In this document: in pieces, positions 6,448-10,046 of the stretch
Layout of the letters: the number at the start of each line of letters is the position of its first letter
Position numbering within the stretch: position 1 is the first letter of the stretch
Assembly: GCA_023229065.1 (NCBI GenBank)
Contig: JALNZZ010000074.1
Span: 1-10,046, forward strand
Origin: Porticoccaceae bacterium
GTDB taxonomy: Bacteria; Pseudomonadota; Gammaproteobacteria; Pseudomonadales; Porticoccaceae
Length of the DNA stretch: 10,046 nucleotides
Reading direction: 5' to 3'
The notes under the pieces: generated by a model
The model's input: only the letters and a program-made list of their open reading frames with translations
Told to the model about the DNA's origin: nothing
Databases searched by the model: none
Position numbers and translations under genes: made by a program

Positions 6448-7394
6448 GCCCTGCCCTCCTCGCGACCCGCACTGCTCGCCACCAAAGAAACGAACAGCTC
6501 CTCCAGACGATTGGCGCGGTTGCGCATACTGACAATCTCCACGCCTTGTGCAGTGAGGTGCGTAAACAGACTGTTGAGTGACTCGCTTTTTTCCACTTCC
6601 ACCTCAAAGGAATGTTCATCAATCAGCCGGCCCGCGAAGGGGCCGAGATCTGGCAGCGCCGCGATAGTGCCGCGGGTATCAAAAATGAACACCTCGCGCT
6701 GCAAACTTTTTAACAACAACTTCATCCCCGTGTTCTGGATGATTTCGCCGTGGTCGATAATCGCGATATTGCGACACAGGCTCTCCGCCTCTTCCAGGTA
6801 GTGGGTGGTGAGAATAATGGTGGTGCCCCGGGCATTGATATCCCGCAGAAAATCCCACATGGAGCGGCGCAATTCGATATCCACGCCGGCGGTGGGCTCA
6901 TCGAGAATCAGCAGCCGCGGCTCGTGCACCAGGGCACGGGCAATCATCAACCGGCGCTTCATCCCCCCGGACAGCATCCGCGAAGGCACATTGCGCTTGT
7001 CCCACAGGTCCAGCACCCGCAGGTATTTTTCTGCCCGCTGCGCAGCCAGCGCGCGCGGCAAACCGTAATAGCCCGCCTGGGTGACGAGAATATCCAGGGG
7101 CTTCTCAAACATATTGAAATTGAACTCCTGAGGCACCACACCGATATCCTTTTTAGCCTGGGAAAACTCGGTGTCGATATCGCGCCCAAATATCTTCACG
7201 GTGCCGCCCGTCTTGCGCACCAGCGAGCAGATAATACCTATGGTGGTGGACTTGCCCGCCCCATTGGGGCCGAGCAGAGCAAAAAAATCACCCTCGGCCA
7301 CGTCGATATCAATGCCCTTGAGAGCACTGAAGCCATTATCGTACTGCTTGGTAAGGTTGCGTATGGATAGCGCGGGAACGGTCATGCGAGTCAA
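6444..7394 (-). CDS. yadG: ABC transporter ATP-binding protein, YadG-like
   Basis: Cytoplasmic ATPase partner of the YadH permease; 316 residues (E. coli YadG 308). Walker A GPNGAGKST is at 42-50, the Q-loop glutamine in GVVPQE at 89, signature LSGGM at 141-145, Walker B LLILDE at 161-166, the D-loop AGVD follows, and the switch histidine is in LTTHYLEE at 198. The C-terminal extension ends with MRNRANRLEELFVSLV as in YadG. Two starts compete. TTG at 7394 has AGGAGG five bases upstream. ATG at 7385 gives an N-terminus more like E. coli YadG, but its AGGAGG is 14 bases away. It is the first gene of a yadG-yadH-queF run and is divergent from vapBC. Confidence 0.95.
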   Translation of the reverse strand: MTRMTVPALSIRNLTKQYDNGFSALKGIDIDVAEGDFFALLGPNGAGKSTTIGIICSLVRKTGGTVKIFGRDIDTEFSQAKKDIGVVPQEFNFNMFEKPLDILVTQAGYYGLPRALAAQRAEKYLRVLDLWDKRNVPSRMLSGGMKRRLMIARALVHEPRLLILDEPTAGVDIELRRSMWDFLRDINARGTTIILTTHYLEEAESLCRNIAIIDHGEIIQNTGMKLLLKSLQREVFIFDTRGTIAALPDLGPFAGRLIDEHSFEVEVEKSESLNSLFTHLTAQGVEIVSMRNRANRLEELFVSLVASSAGREEGRA

Positions 7395-7453
7395 TCAGCC
7401 CTCCTGGTGAAACCTTGACGGCAAAAAGGGAATGGGAGAATCCTGTGCAAGCA

Positions 7454-7478
7454 CCGCAACCCACTGACACAGTTGCGG
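7454..7478. repeat. 7-bp perfect inverted repeat upstream of yadG
   Basis: CCGCAAC (7454-7460) and GTTGCGG (7472-7478) form a perfect dyad with an 11-base spacer, 60-84 bases upstream of the yadG start. Arm and spacer sizes suit either an operator for a dimeric regulator or a small RNA hairpin in the yadG leader. Which applies cannot be told from sequence. Confidence 0.45.
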
Positions 7479-7515
7479 CAAACAGCCAAGTCTAGCGGAT
7501 GCGCGGCCGGGGCGA

Positions 7516-7547
7516 AAGCCGACGGGGCTGTCATGCCCTGTCGGCTT
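7516..7547. terminator. Strong 13-bp hairpin, terminator- or attenuator-like
   Basis: AAGCCGACGGGGC (7516-7528) pairs with GCCCTGTCGGCTT (7535-7547) across a 6-base loop, with one G-T position. The stem is long and GC-rich, but neither side is followed by a clean run of T (TTCTTC on the plus strand, TTTCG on the minus). It lies between divergent genes, where no upstream transcript needs ending unless the unknown yadG or vapBC leaders extend this far. It may be an insulator, a leader structure or a relic. Confidence 0.5.
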
Positions 7548-7674
7548 CTTCACGAAACGCAAATGCGGGTTTGTTATAAATGTGTATTTGTAGGGTTGTG
7601 GGTTATAAAGGATGTCCTCTCACACCAGCTAAGCGGACCGACTCCCGCGAAACCCGCTTGCCACGATCAACAGG

Positions 7675-7683
7675 TGCTATAAT
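7675..7683 (+). promoter_or_regulatory. Extended -10 promoter for vapBC
   Basis: TGCTATAAT combines a perfect TATAAT (7678-7683) with an upstream TG at the extended -10 position. No good -35 lies 16-18 bases upstream; TTGCCA at 7658-7663 is only 14 bases away. Extended -10 promoters can work without a strong -35. Transcription would start around 7690, some 30 bases before the vapB ATG. Confidence 0.65.
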
Positions 7684-7706
7684 TGATGCCAAATCGAATC
7701 AGTTAT
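7679..7706. promoter_or_regulatory. Inverted repeat overlapping the vapBC -10, candidate operator
   Basis: ATAATTGAT (7679-7687) and ATCAGTTAT (7698-7706) are inverted copies matching at 8 of 9 positions with a 10-base spacer. The left arm overlaps the -10 box. VapB-VapC complexes of other systems repress their own promoters by binding such palindromes, so this is the natural operator candidate. The repeat is seen; the binding is inferred. Confidence 0.55.
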
Positions 7707-7722
7707 GAAGCGGAGAAGCATC

Positions 7723-7929
7723 ATGAGAACCACAGTGACGATTGATGACGCCCTCTATGAAAAGGCACTGGAAATGGCTGACCCTGGCATGGATAAAGCA
7801 GACATTTTTCGAGAAGCCATCAAGACTTTCGTACGGGTGCAAGCTGCCAAGCGTCTCGCAGCACTGGGAGGCACCATGCCTGATATGCAGGACATACCAC
7901 GCCACCGGGAAGACTCACCAACACCATGA
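7723..7929 (+). CDS. vapB: VapB-family antitoxin
   Basis: A 68-residue antitoxin of the VapB (ribbon-helix-helix type) family, expected to bind DNA through its N-terminal half and neutralise VapC through its C-terminal tail. MRTTVTIDD at the start is the family's DNA-binding beta strand, followed by helices through KADIFREAIKTFVRVQAAKRLAALGG. The tail (PDMQDIPRHRED) is acidic and polar. ATG 7723 is chosen because GGAG lies seven bases upstream; an in-frame ATG at 7705 has no Shine-Dalgarno and sits in the putative operator. It overlaps vapC by ATGA, typical of coupled antitoxin-toxin pairs. Base composition looks less GC-rich than ddh and dnaX, in keeping with mobility of such modules. Confidence 0.88.
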   Translation: MRTTVTIDDALYEKALEMADPGMDKADIFREAIKTFVRVQAAKRLAALGGTMPDMQDIPRHREDSPTP

Positions 7930-8306
7930 GTGTCTTGATCGATACGTCGATATGGGTAGATCATTTCAGGAACCATAACGAGAACCTGGCAGAGTTGATC
8001 GTACTGGATCAGGCACTGACCCACCCGATAATCCTGGTCGAGCTCGCATGTGGAACGCCACCAGCACCCCGTCAGCAAACGCTCGGTGATATTGGACTCT
8101 TGCGGCCAGCCAAACAGGCAAACCTGCAAGAAGTAATGAGCTTCATTGAACGCGAAAAACTGTATGGACTCGGATGTGGCCTGGTGGATACGGCACTGCT
8201 GGCCTCAACCCTCATCACTCCAGGCACGCAATTGTGGACGCTGGACAAACGACTGGCCAACCTGGCGGCCCGCTTTGGCGTAGCCTACCAGCCACAAGCG
8301 CACTAA
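7926..8306 (+). CDS. vapC: VapC-family PIN-domain ribonuclease toxin
   Basis: A 126-residue PIN-domain protein, the toxin partner of VapB. VapC toxins are Mg-dependent RNases that usually cut tRNA or rRNA; the target here is unknown. The acidic active-site residues are all visible: Asp6 in LIDTSIW, Glu39 in LVELACG, Asp88 in GLVDTALLA and Asp107 in WTLDKRL. The toxin therefore looks intact. Translation starts at the ATGA overlap with vapB, with no strong Shine-Dalgarno of its own, which suggests dependence on vapB translation. The end of the gene is 78 bases from ddh, which has a separate promoter. Confidence 0.9.
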   Translation: MSVLIDTSIWVDHFRNHNENLAELIVLDQALTHPIILVELACGTPPAPRQQTLGDIGLLRPAKQANLQEVMSFIEREKLYGLGCGLVDTALLASTLITPGTQLWTLDKRLANLAARFGVAYQPQAH

Positions 8307-8324
8307 CCAGTCCCCGGCTGGCAT

Positions 8325-8353
8325 CGCACAGCCTGGACGGAATACTCTATAAT
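8325..8353 (+). promoter_or_regulatory. Probable ddh promoter
   Basis: A perfect TATAAT is at 8348-8353, with CGCACA at 8325-8330 as a weak -35 (three of six consensus bases) across a 17-base spacer. The start of transcription would fall near 8360, leaving a leader of about 25 bases before the ddh ATG at 8385. The -10 box contains the ATG at 8352, which therefore is unlikely to be a start codon. Confidence 0.55.
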
Positions 8354-8384
8354 GCGCCGCTTTACGCGAATGACGGGGGTTTCC

Positions 8385-9371
8385 ATGAGCACACAAATTC
8401 GCATCGGCATCGCTGGTTACGGCAATCTGGGACGCGGTGTCGAAGCCGCTATCGGCAAAAATCCCGATATGACACTGGTGGGTATTTTCACCCGCCGCCC
8501 GCCTGAAACGCTGTCCCCGCTATCCGACGCCACGCCTACCTACCCGATCACTGCCTTGGCAGAATTTCGCGACGCCATCGACGTACTGATCCTCTGCGGC
8601 GGCTCCAAGGACGACCTGCCCCGGCAAGGCCCCGAACTGGCAGCACAGTTCAACACCGTGGACAGCTTTGACACCCATGCGCGCATTCCCGAATACTTTG
8701 CCGCCGTGGATGCGCCAGCCCGCGCCAACGGCAAGACGGCGGTGATTTCCACCGGCTGGGATCCGGGCCTGTTCTCCATCAACCGCCTGTTTGGCGAAGC
8801 ACTGCTGCCGGATGGCGCCACCTACACCTTTTGGGGCAAAGGCCTCAGCCAGGGGCACTCCGATGCCGTGCGCCAGGTGCCGGGGGTCAAGGCCGGCGTC
8901 CAGTACACCCTGCCCTCGCCGCAGGCCATCGAACAGGTGCGCAGCGGTTCCAGGCCGGAGCTGAGCACCCGCCAAAAGCACACGCGCGAATGCTATGTCG
9001 TGCTCGCCGAAGGCGCAGATGCCGCCACCGTGGAGCAGGCCATCGTGACCATGCCCAACTATTTCGCCGACTACGACACCCAGGTGCACTTCATCAGCGA
9101 AGACACCCTGCGCCGCGACCACAGCCGCATGCCCCACGGCGGTTTTGTGATCCGCAGCGGCAATACCAGCGATACCAACGCCCAGGTAGTGGAATACTCC
9201 CTGCAACTGGAGAGCAACCCCGAGTTTACCGCCAGCGTCCTGGTGGCCTATGCCCGCGCTGCCTGGCGCCTCAACGAGCAAGGTCAGATCGGTGCCAGGA
9301 CACCGCTCGATATCGCTCCTGGCCTGCTGTCCAGCAAATCGCCGGAGCAGTTGCGAGCCGAGCTGTTGTAA
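8385..9371 (+). CDS. ddh: meso-diaminopimelate D-dehydrogenase
   Basis: A 328-residue NADP-dependent enzyme (EC 1.4.1.16) that reductively aminates tetrahydrodipicolinate to meso-diaminopimelate in one step. It bypasses the acylated dap pathway that supplies lysine and peptidoglycan. It aligns along its length with Corynebacterium glutamicum Ddh (320). Shared blocks are the Rossmann GIAGYGNLGRGVE (8-20), LVGIFTRR, STGWDPGLFSINR (122-134), FWGKGLSQGHSDAVRQVPGV (149-168), VQYTLPS, MPNYF, MPHGGFVI and NPEFTAS. ATG 8385 begins MSTQIRIGIAG, matching the family; the in-frame ATG at 8352 falls in the -10 box. The Shine-Dalgarno is a modest GGGGG. Its role as a main or auxiliary route depends on whether dapD, dapC and dapE are present elsewhere. 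Confidence 0.95.
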   Translation: MSTQIRIGIAGYGNLGRGVEAAIGKNPDMTLVGIFTRRPPETLSPLSDATPTYPITALAEFRDAIDVLILCGGSKDDLPRQGPELAAQFNTVDSFDTHARIPEYFAAVDAPARANGKTAVISTGWDPGLFSINRLFGEALLPDGATYTFWGKGLSQGHSDAVRQVPGVKAGVQYTLPSPQAIEQVRSGSRPELSTRQKHTRECYVVLAEGADAATVEQAIVTMPNYFADYDTQVHFISEDTLRRDHSRMPHGGFVIRSGNTSDTNAQVVEYSLQLESNPEFTASVLVAYARAAWRLNEQGQIGARTPLDIAPGLLSSKSPEQLRAELL

Positions 9372-9415
9372 AGACAATGCGGTAAGGGAGCGACAGAAGT
9401 GATCTTGCAGATGTC

Positions 9416-9442
9416 CAGGGCCTGGCAATGAGCAAGGCCCTG
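9416..9442 (+). terminator. Possible terminator hairpin after ddh
   Basis: CAGGGCCT (9416-9423) and AGGCCCTG (9435-9442) form a perfect 8-bp stem with an 11-base loop, 45 bases after the ddh stop and between convergent genes. A pyrimidine-rich stretch (CTTTCT) comes only about 10 bases after the stem, so it is not a textbook intrinsic terminator. Confidence 0.45.
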
Positions 9443-9485
9443 CCAGCTCGGCTCTTTCTATCAGAAAAAGATTACTGCCTGGAAA

Positions 9486-9944
9486 TCAGTGCCCCTCTGG
9501 AAATGTTTCGTTGTTAGCTACCCTCAGCCGCATGATGCGCAGCGGCCCACCCTGTTGCCCCGTGTCCGCCCGCATCTCGAAGCGGATCGGTTCGCGGTCC
9601 TGGCACTGATGCAATATCGTGATCATACCGCGAAATTCGGGGTTGTCCGGATCGGACAAGGGAGGTTCGCATACGGTGTCCGGCGGGTACAATCCGCGCA
9701 GGTATGCCAGCATTTCCTGCCCGGCACGCTCTTGTTCCTGAACAGACATCTGGTCTGCTGCCACAAAAAAGTAGCGCTCCGGAAACAGCTGTGCAGACGT
9801 GTTGGCATCCGCACTCACCACCGCGCTGTACAAGGCACTGACCACCTCACGCGCCTCTGCTTCCCGTTCGCTACCGGCCAGTGCAGTGGCGGTGATACAG
9901 CCCCCCAGCAACAACGCCACCTGTTTGGCAAACAGCCTGATCAT
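9486..9944 (-). CDS. Small exported protein of unknown function, possible lipoprotein
   Basis: I do not recognise a family. The 152-residue product starts with a signal sequence: a short basic N-terminus (MIRLFAK), a hydrophobic run (QVALLLGG), then either signal peptidase II cleavage before Cys16 (LLGGC, an atypical lipobox) or signal peptidase I cleavage after ALA at 21-23. The mature part begins with a helix-rich acidic stretch and has two more cysteines, Cys92 and Cys114, which could form a disulfide in the periplasm. Its size and helix-then-strand layout recall small NTF2-like exported domains, but this is only an impression. ATG 9944 is preferred over GTG 9950, since GAAGG lies nine bases upstream. 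The gene starts 14 bases after the stop of the preceding gene, suggesting an operon. Confidence 0.75.
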   Translation of the reverse strand: MIRLFAKQVALLLGGCITATALAGSEREAEAREVVSALYSAVVSADANTSAQLFPERYFFVAADQMSVQEQERAGQEMLAYLRGLYPPDTVCEPPLSDPDNPEFRGMITILHQCQDREPIRFEMRADTGQQGGPLRIMRLRVANNETFPEGH

Positions 9945-9958
9945 AGTCACTAACCTTC

Positions 9959-10046
9959 TTAAAAGCCCTCTTCCGAAAGCCCAAGCGCCTCCAGGCTCTC
10001 ATAGGTCAGAGCTCCCACCGCCAGGCCATTGCCAGTCTGGAAGTCG
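9959..10046 (-). CDS. C-terminal end of an unidentified protein (5' part beyond right edge)
   Basis: Only the last 28 codons are visible, ending GLSEEGF with TAA at 9961-9959. The frame stays open to the window edge and its stop sits directly before the Shine-Dalgarno of the next gene, which supports it as the upstream member of a two-gene operon. The fragment (DFQTGNGLAVGALTYESLEA and on) is too short to assign to a family. Confidence 0.6.
   Translation of the reverse strand, partial: DFQTGNGLAVGALTYESLEALGLSEEGF

Larger units (their letters stand above)
7395..7722. other. Divergent intergenic region between yadG and vapB
   Basis: This 328-base region has no credible coding frame. From left to right it holds the yadG Shine-Dalgarno, a 7-bp dyad (7454-7478), a 13-bp hairpin (7516-7547), two GTTATAAA boxes 29 bases apart (7573-7580 and 7602-7609), and the vapBC promoter with an overlapping inverted repeat (7675-7706). 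I could not find a convincing -35/-10 pair for yadG. Confidence 0.7.

Noticed and set aside
8352..8384. ATG at 8352 as the ddh start
   Set aside because: It sits inside the TATAAT box, and the extra 11 residues have no counterpart in Ddh proteins.
8520..9428. Minus-strand open frame of about 302 codons opposite ddh
   Set aside because: Antisense to conserved Ddh motifs; composition is Gly/Ala/His-rich as expected of a shadow frame.
9489..9953. Plus-strand frame of 154 codons, same length as the minus-strand exported protein gene
   Set aside because: The minus-strand frame has a signal sequence, a Shine-Dalgarno and operon context; the plus frame has none of these.

Overview
The window looks like chromosomal DNA of a GC-rich gammaproteobacterium. 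The dnaX, ybaB/ebfC, recR block with the 4.5S RNA gene just upstream of dnaX is an arrangement known from Pseudomonas and relatives. The YadGH, QueF and nitroreductase proteins all resemble their Escherichia coli counterparts closely. A cellvibrionad or pseudomonad-like relative is plausible, but the genus cannot be read from the sequence alone.

Left part, all on the minus strand (read right to left): yadG and yadH (ABC exporter), queF (queuosine precursor reductase), a YdjA-type nitroreductase, the 4.5S SRP RNA gene ffs, dnaX (DNA polymerase III tau), ybaB/ebfC, recR and the 5' part of rnd (RNase D, running off the left edge). These are housekeeping genes for replication, repair and RNA metabolism. 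The dnaX gene carries a well-formed programmed -1 frameshift element (slippery heptamer, upstream Shine-Dalgarno-like stimulator, downstream hairpin, immediate stop in the -1 frame). It should therefore also make a short gamma-like product.

Middle: a divergent intergenic region of about 330 bases (7395-7722) separates yadG from a plus-strand vapBC toxin-antitoxin pair. It holds a 7-bp dyad, a strong 13-bp hairpin, repeated AT-rich boxes, and an extended -10 promoter overlapped by an inverted repeat that is a candidate VapBC operator.

Right part: vapBC is followed on the same strand by ddh (meso-diaminopimelate dehydrogenase) with its own promoter. Convergent to ddh is a minus-strand pair: a small exported or lipid-anchored protein of unknown function, and the last codons of an upstream gene cut by the right edge.

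I see no IS element, prophage, CRISPR array or tRNA. Most of the window is ordinary core genome. The points most worth checking are the dnaX recoding site, the vapBC control region with the neighbouring hairpin, the presence of ddh, and several genes whose Shine-Dalgarno spacing favours GTG or TTG starts.
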